From: Lytechinus variegatus
Taxonomy: Eukaryota > Echinodermata > Echinoidea > Temnopleuroida > Toxopneustidae
DNA: 64,000 nt
Reading direction: 5' to 3'
Assembly: GCF_018143015.1 (NCBI RefSeq)
Contig: NC_054749.1
Coordinates: 34,774,000-34,837,999 of the forward strand
The stretch's first letter is position 1; every line of letters starts with the position of its first letter. Positions 34,935-48,100 of this stretch are shown here, one piece after another. The notes beneath the pieces were generated by a model. The model was not told where the DNA came from. It saw only the letters and a list, made by a program, of their open reading frames with translations, and searched no databases. The position numbers and the translations under genes are program-made.

Positions 34935-35564
34935 TGGTTGGAACTACCCCTTATCGACCACCTAATCTTCTAAGCATCGTATCTGCGAAAATATTCATCA
35001 ATTTTACCCAGTTTTCGTCTCATTTGTGCAGAAAATTAAGCAGATCAGATTCCCATGTTTCGCACGGCTACTCCGATTCGATCCGCGTATATATCGACGA
35101 ACAACGAATACGACGATTTTACATTTGCTCATTTGCACCCATCTTTTGAAACCGACCACCCGCGATACACTAAGTTTACGGCCGATTCTTGTCGCGGTGG
35201 CGAAGAATTTTAACTCTTCCAAATCAGTTCTATGATGTCAACATGCTAAATGATCGTCTCACTACTTCCATTGCGAGCTCCGGTACATGATTCGACGATT
35301 GACGACGGAAATTTGTTCTAAAGCCGTTTCCTATCGGATTTCTTGGTTTTTCAGCGGGGTTTGGGTCTGGTCAATACAATTTTGATTAATTCTACTCAAT
35401 TTATACTTTTTGTTGCTTCCTTTTTTCTCGTCAAATCGATTTTTACCGTTTCTATGGACACTGCGCCTACTCTCCCGCGCGTATCGTTTGTCATACGCAA
35501 TAATTTTAACGCGCGCAAGGTGGTCGGTTTCAAAAGAGGTGGTCGATATGTGGTAGTCTCACCA
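34935..35564. mobile_element. TIR element upstream of the 361-residue gene
   Basis: TA at 34933-34934 and 35565-35566 flanks ends TGGTTGGAACTACCCCTTAT and, on the other side, ggtcgatatgtggtagtctc followed by acca. Inner copies of the motif gaaaccgaccacc (35151-35163) and ggtggtcggtttc (35519-35531) are also inverted. No transposase is seen. It may lie in the 5' intron or promoter region of the minus-strand gene. Confidence 0.55.
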
Positions 35565-35651
35565 TACCATGCATGCTTGTAGATCGTGTACACGGCGCAG
35601 CAAGTAACACAAAGCAGATTGCGTCATGAAGCCGGAACGCCCGCGCTAGCC

Positions 35652-35664
35652 ATGCCCTAGCAAC
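35652..35664. promoter_or_regulatory. RFX X-box-like motif
   Basis: Reads atgccctagcaac, which fits the RYYNYY-N(1-3)-RRNRAC pattern with one mismatch. It lies in a CpG-richer stretch (35590-35690) upstream of the minus-strand gene. X-boxes commonly mark ciliary genes; on this single imperfect match the call is weak. Confidence 0.25.
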
Positions 35665-36529
35665 CGCTCTTCCCCGCTTAATCATGTTTGGCACAAGATT
35701 AATATTGTCCCATTAAATTTACAAATTTCATAATCTCGTTAGTAATTATTGACAACAGAAATGTAAAATTTGATAGCTTATCATCATAAAAATGAAACAT
35801 TTAACTCACCATAAATCATTCCATCGAAAAAAGGTCATATTTCAAGGCTAAGCCCGGAGTTAGTCCATTCATATCGACGACGCGATATCCAGAAACAAAA
35901 TCTGTTGTGTTGCTATATATGCTGCTCGCTAAAGCTCCGCCCATATAGGCCCATTGTATATTGTGCAACCGACCCCAAAGATTGTAAGCTCTTTGTGCCC
36001 GACCCTAAATGCAATGCATGCAAGGTGTTCACTGGACATCATGTTGGTTTGCGTATAATTTGGGTTACTTTTTTTCATTGAAAATAAATTGGATAGTAAA
36101 AATAACACAAAGCACAAAAAGCAGTTGAAATTCCTAAAAACAAAGAGAAAAATACAAGTACATACGGTAGGCCTGCCTAAAAAATATGGATCAATATGAT
36201 GCAAGACCTATTCGAAGGTTGGAAGAAAGGTGATAAGCTCGACATGGATGTTTGATGGAAATAATGTTTTCGAAAATTTCAATGCATAACTTTGCATATT
36301 CAAAAAGATACTTCCAATTTATGGTATCTGTAATAATACCTGACTATCAAACGGGCGGGGCGGCGGCTAACGTCCTCAAAAAGAAAAAAAAGGGGGGCCA
36401 GGAGATTAGGAAAAGGGAAGAGAGGAAATGGAAGAAAGTTAGCTTTGTTGGGTTTTCTTTTTACTCTCATTTTTTCTGAAATAAATTAGTACCTTAACTT
36501 ACTTCACTCTCGCTCTAAATCTATATATA

Positions 36530-38687
36530 CAGTGCGTATCAAAAAAAGGGACAGTTTTGAAAAGTCTATAAAAAATTTGTTTCGAATTATTATATCTTTA
36601 TTTTGATGTTAATAAATGCTCGAAGATCTTATCCTTGAAATGCCATTTAAAAAAATAAATTTTGTTCATGCTTGAGAGAACACGCGACGTTTTTGTCGGG
36701 GGTTCAAAAAAAGAGGCTTGCGCCAAAGTGGCAGAAGTGAGAAATTTGATGATTAGACTTTTGGCTAATCAGCAGACTTCCTCTTAATCTTTTCATTATC
36801 TTTGCCATGATTTACGAATTATGCTGTCAAATTTCATTTACAAATTTATTTATTTACCTGAATTATTTTTTTTTCATATAAACTTCTTTTACCTTTCAAT
36901 TTTCAGTCATAAGTAAGAAAAGAAGAGACTTTTTGTAAACCCAAGTAAGAAGATTTGCATTATTAATTGGCAAAATTTGCAATTATTCAAATCCTTTTAT
37001 TATGTGAAAAAAATGATGTTATGGTACCTTTAATAATTATTAGGTGAAACAAATTATGCTATGGTACCTATAAAAGACATGAATCCTATTTTCAAGGGGT
37101 TATTGAATCCTTCACCAAGTTTTATTATGTGCTTGACAGGACAAACAGGAAAGGATTCATGTTTTCAATGGCAATGGTGCATTGAGTCAATTTTGACGGA
37201 GCAAGATATGGCAGATCGGGTAAAATGTATTAAAACGTTGCGAAGCGAGCAAGCAAAAATTTCCACTTTTTTATTAAAATATCCAATCTTGTACGTGATT
37301 TTGACATAATATTCAGAAAATGAAATCATCCTTCACTTTCTATGTTTTCTGTTATTTTCCTTTCCCCTTTTTTCCTTGGTATGATATTTTTTTTAATTTT
37401 TTTTTGGGGGGGAGCACCCCGAGCCCCCACCCTCAGTATGCCACTGTTCAAAGGCACGATAACCTTTGTAGCACATAATGAAACGATTTGAAAAAAAAGA
37501 ACACGCTCTCCCATACTTTGGTTAAAAAAAAATGTTCTTGCCTAAAGAAGGAATATTCAAAGCTAAAAGAGAACATATTAAAAAGGAACAGCAACAGAAC
37601 TATTAAAGCAAATAAGTAAATTTTGAAATGAATTTTGACCGCATAATTCGAAAATTATGGCTAAGATAACATTTGATGATTACACTTTATTACGTCAGGT
37701 TATCCCTAAAATCTGGATAAATAATAATACAACACCTTGCACCAACCGCAATAAAAAACCTTCATTAGAGTTTCCCAAGATAGATGTAGGAGCAAAAAAT
37801 CAAATAAAAAATATTCATGATATTTCAAGTAAACAATTCTATAAACTACTATCTTCAGATTTATCAAACACTAATAGATGCTATTTTGTATTGGGAACAG
37901 ATAATTAGGTCACCATTAGATTGGAAAAAAAACTTTTAAAAGAAACTTGTGTCACTGTAAAGACAACAAACTGAAAGAATCCAATTTTAAGGTTATATAT
38001 AATTTATTGCCTGTAAGAAAGAATTTGTTTAAATGGAATGTTATAACAGATGGGAGATGCCCACATTGTTATGTGGACGAAGATGATGTACATGCTTTTG
38101 TTGAGTGTAAACTAAATAAGAGATTCTTTTCTTATTTGACAACAATAGCGAAGTTGGAATACAATGTTGACCTTCAAGTAACAGAATTGCATTTACTTAA
38201 AGCCCACAAAGAAACCGGACTAGATTCATTTCTTACAATTGCTTTTTGGTGTATCTACAAATGTATACTCATAAGAAACAAAACAGGAAAAGATTGTCGA
38301 GAATTTAATTTGGAATATTTGTTTGAAAGAGAATTATGTAAACATGTGATGTGACTTTGAATGTTCAATTATGTATATAATAAATGCCCATGTGGGTTTA
38401 AAAAAAATGTCTAAGATAATGAAAAAGTTAAGAGGAAGTCTGCTGATTAGCAAGAAGTCCGACCACCATATTTATCATTTTATGCCATTTTGGCGCAAGC
38501 CTCCTTTTTTGCCTCAGACAAAACATTCCGTGTTCGCTCAAGCGTGAACTAATTAAACTAAATCATTTTAATGGCATTTGAAAGATAAGACTCTAGAGCA
38601 CGTATTGACACCAAAATATAGAGATCATAATTTGAAACAAACATTTTATAGACTTTTCAAATCTGTCCCGTTTTTTTATACGCACTG
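36530..38687. mobile_element. Long-TIR Tc1/mariner-like composite element
   Basis: TA duplications at 36528-36529 and 38688-38689 flank inverted ends starting CAGTGCGTATCAAAAAAAGG and CAGTGCGTATAAAAAAACGG. The terminal repeats extend about 275 bp (36530-36803 and 38408-38687), through ttttgaaaagtctataaaa, gaggcttgcgccaaa and gctaatcagcagacttcctc. No mariner transposase is present. The interior contains a decayed LINE reading frame (37657-38354) instead. The total length is 2158 bp. Confidence 0.85.
37657..38354 (+). pseudogene. Decayed LINE reverse-transcriptase C-terminal fragment
   Basis: Two frames in tandem (37657-37905 and 37947-38354) together read like the segment after the palm domain of a non-LTR reverse transcriptase. 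The first contains SSKQFYKLLSSDL. The second contains FKVIYNLLPVRKNLFKW followed by a zinc-binding CPHC...HAFVEC pattern as in zf-RVT domains. A stop and a change of frame between them, and the absence of the palm and endonuclease domains, make it non-functional. It sits wholly inside the long-TIR element. Confidence 0.7.
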
Positions 38688-38689
38688 TA

Positions 38690-40039
38690 GTTCCGCGCTT
38701 CGCGCAGTTAAATGCCAATATTTTTTGTTCTCCTAGTTTGTTTCTTATGTACCCTTTCTCCTACCCTGCGTTCCATCTCAGCTATAGGAATATACTGTAT
38801 TCCTTGCCAGTTAGAGTTTAAATGTATACATTAGGGCATGGAATTAGAATAAGGTTTGGCCGAATTATAAAGTTATCCTTTTTTCTCAAATTGATCGAGC
38901 AAAGTTCCGCACCAAGTTCTGGTCAGGTCGGCCGGGGATCGAGGGTAAAATCTTTATATCAATTTCTGCCGTCGCCCCATACAGGCCAATAATTTGAGGG
39001 CAAACAGATTTCTCATTTAAAATGAGGAAGGTGTAAAATTCGTGCCGTATTTAATAAAAAGTACAATATTTCCGTTCTTCATTTTCCTGCACATTCATCT
39101 CCTGTCTTGTTTTACGCCCTCAGTTTGAAATTTTTAATGACACTTAAATTTTAATCAAAATGAAGCACTTCAGGATGATGAGTCAACTGAGAAATTCTAC
39201 ATATTTTTTTTTTAATAATTCAAATAAATCACAGAAGTTTCAACTTTTTGCGCTCTATTTTCTTTGTAATACAGTTCATTAATCTTTAAAAAAATAAATT
39301 GAATTAGAGCCGATCATGGGGTCATTTGCATTTGATGAAACTTCCACAATTTAAAATTTCAGTTTCTGCGAGGGGAGGAATGTCTTCCTCTGGCAGCGAT
39401 ATACCCTTCTTTTCCTCTTCAATTTTGCGAGTTAAAATTTATATGCACTGTCGCCAAATTGTTAGTAGGCCAAATCAAATGTCACCTCCCAAGGGAAGCA
39501 TTCAATAGGCCTATAACTTAGAGAATTCTTATTTTTATAAAATTGTATCATTTTATAAAATGCTACAGCACTTCGCGCGGGATAATTCAATTTCCTCCAT
39601 CTCATCCCTTTTTGTGGGTTCACAATCACTTAAGGTTGAAAATGACGCAATGAAGTCAACCATTGTCAATTGGAGCTAATATGGGTAGAGACAAGAGAGG
39701 CAGCTCATTTTATTCAGCGTCCAAAGCTTCGCGCGGGAGCGAACTCCCCCTCTGTGCACCCAACCCACCCCCAACCCGATAGGGAGCATGCTTCGCGCGT
39801 TCTGAAAGTTAACTCCATAGAGATATGTACTTAATTAGTATACATCTCTATGATTAGCACCCATAGAGATACATCTCTATGTTAGCACCACGCTTCGCGT
39901 GCAATTAACGCCCCTCTGCGCCCCCTCCAAAATGACTGCTTGTTAAACAGACAATGTGGAGCATCAGGAACAATGAACACATTCATAGGCCCTGAGCATA
40001 TTATGTTTCATAAAGTTATGAAAAAAATATTTCAGTGCA
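38690..40039. other. No gene seen; cttcgcgcg-type repeats
   Basis: Contains several dispersed cttcgcgcg motifs next to aactccccctctg-like C-rich tracts (near 39575, 39725, 39790 and 39890) and duplicated catagagatacatctctatg words near 39820-39880. These look like decayed repeats. No exon is supported. Confidence 0.45.
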
Positions 40040-40132
40040 TGCACTCTCCCCTCATAAAGCGCTTAGAGACATGCAACTTTGCTTATATGTATTGCGCTAT
40101 ACAAAAAAAAATCATTATTATTATTATTAATA
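40040..40132 (+). repeat. 3' end of a tRNA-derived SINE
   Basis: The stretch cataaagcgcttagagac ... attgcgctatac followed by A-rich and (ATT)n sequence matches the tail type of the SINE at 20479-20815. The head is missing. Confidence 0.6.
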
Positions 40133-41735
40133 TTTCTTATATGTATAACATATACCAATGATTTCCTCTAGCTTTTCCTCTACTGTTCTCTTTCTTTCTC
40201 CCCCTTTTTCGCCTTTTCCCCCGATTTTTTTTTTGGGGCCAGCCGATGGGGGGGGGGGGAGGCACGTGCCCTGTACGTGCGCCCCTTGTAGTTACGCCAT
40301 GGGATGTCGATGTCCCTTTGGTGTCATTCGGGAGGAACCAAATAAGTTTTGGTGTTCACCTTTATAGGGAGAAAAGGGGGGGGGGGGGGGGGCGGGGGGC
40401 ACGCATACACGCACGTGTACGTGTACGTACGTACCACATCCTTGAATTTAGAGTCTTTGTAACTGCAATGCGCGAAGTGGAAGAGGATCGAGGAGATGAC
40501 TCTTTTTTCCATCTTTGAGGGCAGATTTTAAGGAATTTCGAGGATTGACACAGGAACATTCTATTTCCAAGAATTTAGAGGGTAAGTAGTAATTTATGTT
40601 GTGACTGTGAGAATGCCCCAGAACTAAAGGCCAGAGGCAGAGCAGATGAAAAATCCTTGACCCACAGGTTCGCCTATCAAATGGCAAGACCCTGCGATTT
40701 AGCTCATGTATAATGTGAATGTATTTTTCATGAAGACGTGATATGATTATGGAAACACCCGTGCATTAGATTCGCATGGCGGCATGATATAGAGGTACGA
40801 GTTGTTGGTTTTGCAATGGGGTTTTAAGTTAAACTTCACATGACGGGTGTTTAGGCATTAACGTTATGCTGAATGTATTATTAAAGTACTTAAAAAGATA
40901 TTGATGATATTAAAAATATAAAAATTATGAAAAAAGGGGCAAATGTTACTTAATGTGAAATGAATAATTTCCCAGCCGCCGCCCAAGACCAAGCCAGGTT
41001 AAATACGTTTTTTTCCTATCTATACTCCGTCATTAGCCTAGGCTAGGGGCCTGAAATTAGACTGAAAAATCTGCTATTTCGGAGAAGTTTTTCAACATTT
41101 TCTGATTTTTTTGTCCTAACTTACACAGACGGCCGACTGATAATGGCCAAATGTTGCGCTCGTAATTTATGGTGGACCAAAGAAAAGCCGCTTAACTGTG
41201 CACTGCACTGTGCGTGTACAGCGTCGATGGAGAAAAAGGTGCACTTTTGCACCCTTTTTGACGGGGGAAAGGAATACATTCAGCATACCATCTTTCTATG
41301 TGCGGAAAATAGTGAATTTTGATGACAAACAGATCTAGTCTTGATGACTCCATGATGATGTTTTTAACAAATATTTTGACATATACTTCTTCTTCATCAT
41401 GGGGTCTTGAACCGCCGGTCATATACATGTATGCATAAGAGACACATGTACACAAAGATGGATTTCCCTAGGAAAGCCATAGTTAGAGGGTGAAATCGGT
41501 TTGTAGGGACGAATTTTATTTATCCATGTACCTTCATACGCCTGATGCGTATAAAGGGATAAAAAATTATTTCACTATAAATGGTAAAAATGAGATGTTT
41601 TTTACCAGACGGTCTCCTGTAGATCCCTCGATCCATTTGTCAACAAAGCAAAGACAATAGGCCTGACCCTTGAACTGCTTCGTTATGACCTACATCTGGT
41701 TAGTGATGCCGTTTTGAAGAACAATTTATAAATAA
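40133..41735. other. No gene seen
   Basis: G/C homopolymer-rich remnants (near 40220-40400) and AT-rich sequence. The 5' untranslated exon and promoter of the DUS1L gene should lie in this region, because its first coding exon is preceded by an acceptor at 42083-42084. I could not identify them. Confidence 0.4.
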
Positions 41736-41739
41736 AAAT

Positions 41740-41823
41740 CATTATTTCACATTTACAAAACTTTAATATGTGATTTTTTTTATTTACAATCACATATTAA
41801 ATTTTAGTATTTGTGAAATAATT
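41740..41823. repeat. AT-rich perfect-style hairpin
   Basis: The arms attatttcacatttacaaaa and ttttagtatttgtgaaataa, with inner aatatgtgatt/aatcacatatt, pair over about 36 bp around a short T-rich centre. Confidence 0.7.
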
Positions 41824-42107
41824 ATATAATATTGACTGGCCCTGAGGGGAACATCGAATAAGATGCCATTGGTCCTGAATCATGGGAGTTTGTGAATGTG
41901 GTTGATATGTGCAAATAATTCTGGGTATGGGTCACAGGCGCCCCCAATAATTTAGGGTTCAAAGGGTTGAGACCAAAGTTTATTTCCAGAGCCTTCTAAT
42001 TTTGACTGGTGCAGTACATACATGTACTTAGGTATAATGTTATGATTCTATAATATCAATACAAAAATACTAATTTTTTACCAGATAGAGAAATCTTAGC
42101 AACCATC

Positions 42108-45100
42108 ATGCCAAAGCTTGAAGGTTATGAATTCTGGGAGAAAACCCTGGGTAAACCCCGCTTCATCGTGGCTCCTATGGTAGACCAGAGTGAGTTACCA
42201 TGGCGATTATTGAGCAGAAGACACAAGGCACAGTTATGCTACACACCAATGTTACATGCTTCTGTCTTCATCAGAAATCATCGCTACAGGAAGGATTCAC
42301 TGGCATCCTGTGAGGAAGATAGTCCCCTTATTGTTCAGGTTAGTTACACCCTTTCTAAAACCTTCAATTTTGGTTGGTAAAGATTTAATGATTAGAATTT
42401 TAATGGTTCTAACCTTCAATTCTTAAGTGGCTATTAATCATTTTACATTGATTGATTTGAATCATTTAATTGGATTTGTTATGAAAATGTCCAATTTTGC
42501 CCATAATTTATCACTTTTTTATAGAAATGTTATCATTTATGTTATCAAAGGCCAGTCAACCAGCTGTGTGATATAGTTATCAGATTTAGCTTGAGAAATA
42601 GTGATATCAATAAGTACTACCGGTAACTGCTTTTTGAGATTATTGATTATAGATTTTTATTTCATATAGTAATGTTATGAAGAAAAAAAAAGTGCTGTTC
42701 TATGATTCTGATTTTGTTTTTGTTAAAGAAGAAGTAGTAGTAGATAATAGCATCAACAGTAGCAGTCTGGTTTTATAAGTGATAGAATTAGTTACTTTGT
42801 AGAAGCAGCAACAGCAGTAGTAGCAAGGGGAAGGGGGGGGGGGGGCTAGATACTAGTAGCTGTAACTAGTAGTAGTATCAGCAGCAGTATTGACAATAAT
42901 TGTCATATTAGTTTGATTTCATCTGTCTTTTCAGTTCTGTGCCAATGACCCAGAGGTTTTTGTAGAAGCTGCTATGTTGGCCCAGGATCATTGTGTGGCA
43001 GTTGATCTCAATTTAGGGTGTCCCCAGTCCATTGCAAAAAGAGGTAGGTTATATCATGCTGTAAAGGCCATGGGTGTTTCACAAAGATTGTTACTGAAAG
43101 TCGCACTGAATATTGCGTTCGGAATAAGACGCATCGCTGCATTGGTTGAATCATGCTCAGGTGACGCACGCATCTTGATTGATAACAAATTGCAAATATC
43201 AGATGCATACCGGTGTGTTGGCTCAGTTGGTATAGCGTCCGTCTCACAACCGGGAGGTCTGGGGTTCAAACCCCGACCGCGTCAGACCAAAAGATGTTAA
43301 AAGATGGGAGTTGCTGCTACCCTGTTTGGCGTTCAACGATTAAAGGGATAGAGCCTTGTCGATCTGGCGCTGCACAGCGGCTGCCGGGCCCACGATCAAT
43401 TGGGCAAAGCAAATTTTCAGAGTGTTTCATTTCATGTCTATTTCGAAAATTAAAATATGGATTTTCATTTTCATTTTTTTCATGTTAGCACTGAGCATGA
43501 TGTTAAGTCATGCTGAACTCTTTGTGAAATTGGGTGTTTTGCAAAGAGTAGTGTGACTTTAAACTTATTAAAATCCATTTGGAACATTTTAGATTGATTT
43601 TCATTCAAGGGTCATAAAAGTTGAATTTCAAGTATCAACTAGATGAACGTCCACATGTGAATTTGTGTCTAAACCAGGGAGTATTTATTGATAGATTGTG
43701 TGGTATAAATGTTCTGAATTTCATTTTTCATCACCGTTATCGATTAAAACCCCCCCCCCAATAATTTATTATTAATCACCTTTTTTCTTGTATTTTTGTC
43801 ATTTTCTCAAGGTCATTATGGTGCATTTCTACAGGATGAATGGGAACTGATCAGTGATATGGGTGAGTGTAAAATAAATTCTTATTACAAAAGGAAAGAG
43901 GATTTGCAAAGGGGCAAGGTCCAAATAATGTTAAATAACAGGGAAACTTCTTAAGTTGAATATTTGCCAAACTGCAAAACATGTGTTGTATTCTTCTTCT
44001 AAGTAAAGTGTCAAAGTTGAATAGATTTCTGTATTCGCAATGTGATAACAGGTGATGATTTTTTACTTGAGGACCAATGGCTTAAGGTCCTCTCTAAGAG
44101 ACCTGGTAATGAGGATTAATGCCATACCAAAGGGCACAAGCGCACTGGTGGGAATCAAACTTAGGTCACCGGAATCCGAAACCCCTGCTCTACTGACTGA
44201 GCTTTGATATCAACAAAGTACAGTGTATATTGTCTATTTTTTTTTTATATACCGGTATATCAATATTGAGGGACAACTCGGACTTGCTTCTGAACATAAT
44301 TTAGGAAACCGTTGAACATTGAAAGTTTGTTATCACTATTGCAGTAGGACATTTACAGGTCTACTTATTGCGATGGTATTTGGTATGTCTTTGGTATCAC
44401 TGGTGATTTATTTACTGTAATTTGAATAAAACGAATGAATTAACTTTGGCTGAGGAGCACACCGTTATGGTAATAGTCATAATCTAGCCCTTCATTCTTG
44501 ACCACCTTCATGAAGTGGTTCCCAGGGGAGCGTTTCATGAACATTTTCATCCGACAAGTTGTCAGATCTGGCATCTTTCCATGATTTTGATTGGCTGAGA
44601 GGCACTGTTCCTATGGTAACTGTCAGATAAAATGGGACTTGTCGGATGAAACGTTCGACAAGTCCTTTCATGAAACGCCCTCCAGGACTACATATCAAGG
44701 TCATTGTTGCATGTATATTTTCTACAAAACACTGAGAAGGAACCAGTCAGCATTGTACTTTCATGTTAGTACTTAATCCATTGCCAACCTCGTCACTGAA
44801 CCTTGCTTTTCAATCTCTCCCATCCTACAGTGAGCCTGGCTCACAAGAAGCTATCTGTACCAGTCACCTGTAAGATCCGTATCTTCCCCAGTGTGGAGAA
44901 GACTGTACTCTTTGCCCAGATGCTAGAGAAGGCTGGCTGTCAGGTGCTCACTGTCCATGGTAGAACCAGAGAGATGAAGGGACCTATGACAGGACTTGCT
45001 GATTGGTCAGTTATCAAGGCGGTCAAGTAAGAACAACCCTCTTGGCATTATTGTCCAATTGGTTGAGTTTAGTGTGGAGGTGGCGCTATCCTTCGATATG

Positions 45101-48100
45101 GGTGTTAGTTAATTGGTTTTAATAATGTGTCTTTTGAAAGCATTTGTAAGTGCTCTTTACTTCATATTTTCGGTTTATTTAAAAAACAAGTAAAAAATAT
45201 ATAACAGAAGAAGAAATAAATGTTGTCAGCAAATCTGACAACCTGTTTTATCTGACAATTAACCATGTTACAGTCAGACACTAGCAAATCAAAATCAAGT
45301 AGAATTGTCAGATCTTACAACTGATCAAATGAAATACTGACATAACTGATTTTTATTGAAAACAAGAAAACAAGAAATTATTCATCAAGTCTTAGCTTCA
45401 ATTTCAGTTGAGATTTGAGGATGCAAATTTGTTGAAAAACCAACGTAGAATTATTTAGGATTGTTCTTTTATCAACACTCAAACTCTATCACTGCAGAGA
45501 CGCGGTCAAGATCCCTGTGGTTGCTAACGGCAACATCCAATCCCTGAAGGATGTGGAGCAGTGCATTGAGGAGACGGGGGTGGACGGTGTGATGAGTGCT
45601 GAGGGGAATCTCCACAATCCTGCCCTCTTTGAAGGAACCAATCCATTCTTCTGGGATATATCCTATGAATACTTCACCTTGGTCAAGGCCTATCCCTGTG
45701 CACTTTCAGCAGTCAGAGCACATCTCTTCAAACTCTGGCATCACAGGTAATCATCAACTATCACAGGCTCAGTGCTTTTAAATCATAAATGCCAGTTGTG
45801 GCAATGATCATTAAAAGGAATTTGAACAGAATCTAACTGAATAAATATGTGATGTTTGTATGCATCAATAAATAAATGTGCTAAATTTTTCGGGAAGAAA
45901 GGTAAGTAATTGATTAGAAATAAGCAAAAGCATAATATTCTGTCAGATTGATGTTTTTTTTTTCCCAGTTAATAATTCTGTGTAGATTCCTTGATTTTGC
46001 AATATTTGGTCTAAGTTAACTCTGTCTGGCATACCATTGTTGATTCATTCTCGGATGTGTCTGATTTGTAGTGTAGTAGTAGGAGTAAACTTTGTCAGAC
46101 CTTACTAGAATTATATCAATGATGGTCTGGTAACACTCGTGTATTTGAAGCATTTCTTTCAAAATTATCAGTTATTGCAATTGTAATAAGCTTTAAACTA
46201 GCAAAATGAATATATTCAGGGTTAATAACTGATTCACCAGTCTTCATAATAAGCCAAAGAACCTCTCCAAATCGCTACTGGTTTTCAATGTGAATGATCA
46301 GAATCAAGAGAGGTTACCCTCATAAATCTAAAAATGAGTGAAAGTATTTAAATAGTTAGATTGTACAGTTTTTACTCAACTCGTACCTTCACAGTCCTTT
46401 GTTCTCTCATTTTGCGTAGCCTGCTAATTCATATTGATCTGAGGATGGAACTAGCCAGAGCAAAGTCTGCAGAGGAATGTGAGGACATCTGCAGAAGGCT
46501 ACAGGTTCGTTGCGAGGAAGAAGCTGCCAAGCACGATCCCACACCAGCACTAGGTGATGACAGGCAGGATCCCACAGCAACGCTAGGCAACAGCAAGCAG
46601 GATCTCTCAGCAAGGTTAGGAGATGACAAACAGGATCCTGCACCAGCACTAGGAGAGGGCAAGCTACCTCACTGGCTCTGTCAACCTTACTTCAGGCCGA
46701 CGTGAGTTCCTTCATCGTTTTGTTTATCATAGAGAGACTACAGTCTTTGATGAGACTGCTCAATGGATGCGCCAATGGGTACCCATAAGAAATGAATTCA
46801 TAGAATGCTCAAGTACCTGACTGGGGTAGACATGATAAAACCGGGGAAGGATTGATTGTGCAGTAATTGCAACTCAAAATTATTTTCTTTAACTACATGT
46901 ATTTTTCAAAATTTCCTTTTGGTTAAACATTAGAACTAGCCCTTAATCAGAAAGTATCATTTTTTTTTCTCAGATCTTAGCAGTTTGATCTATTATTAAG
47001 AAAGTCCCTGTTATTATTATTCTTATTATTCACTCTTGTTTCATGTATTCTGTAGTCCAGCGGAGACTGAAGCTAATCGTGCAGAGAAGAATAGAAAGCG
47101 CCCTCTAGCTGTCATCATGGAAGATCAGAACACTGAGGGGTTGTCAAAGAGTCAGCTTAAGAAGAGAGTACGCAATCCCACGATTACATTCCAAAGCAAA
47201 GGTAATCAATTGTATTTACTCTATATGGTTTAGACAAAAATCTGTTTTTTCTCTCTGGTTTTTCATATTGTTAGAACTTGTGTTCTCTCTTAAAGCTTAA
47301 AAAAAACTTCTTTGACATCACTACATGATATTGTTACCATCATATGCAACTACAATGTTGTTCAGAAAACTTGTAGTGCAGGAATAAAACTTGACTGGTA
47401 TATGGTGTTTAATAGAGAATACCGTAATATTTTTAAATATATATGTCAATTTCTGGATAATTCTTGAATCTTTTGTTATATTGCTTATTTGTTGATTTCT
47501 TTTTTTTGTCAATTCAGCTTTTAAGCTGTGATCAGATGTTTTTAATAAATCTTGAAATCTTGAATTTTTGAAAAAGTTGTGATTGAAAAATCAAATCTTG
47601 GAGGCCACATTTTTCCTACATGCCACAAATACTTGTATCCATTTCATGAAATGCAATGGATCTTGTAAAGATTTATATGACCTTTTGTCAAAACAATCGG
47701 TATGAATTTTAAGAAAGGTTTGTACTTTCTTGTTCACTTCTTTCCAGCCAAGAAATATGAGAAGTGTGCCAAGTGTGCGAATCCTCGTGGTATGAAGTGT
47801 GTGTTTAGTGAATGCAGAGCTTGCTGTAAGCACACAGCACACAGAGCAGTAGCTGACTGTCCAGGTAAGTTGATAACGGGAAGAACATTCTTATAATAAC
47901 CATGGGTTGGCTGATCAAACCTTGTACCTCAAAAATTGGAAAGTTTTAGGGCAGCTTAGAAAAGGCTGTATTGTGAAAATATATAGCAATGGTGGCAGTC
48001 TGATATTGTCTGAAAACAGTCTCCTGATACCTGTGTAGAACTCTTCCAAGGCAAATAAAGGTTGCTACCCCATGTTATAATTCTAATATCTGCCTTACTC

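Noticed and set aside
43212-43285. A functional tRNA-Val(CAC) gene
   Set aside because: The same head and tail recur at 50728-50914 as a retroposed unit, so it is a SINE head.
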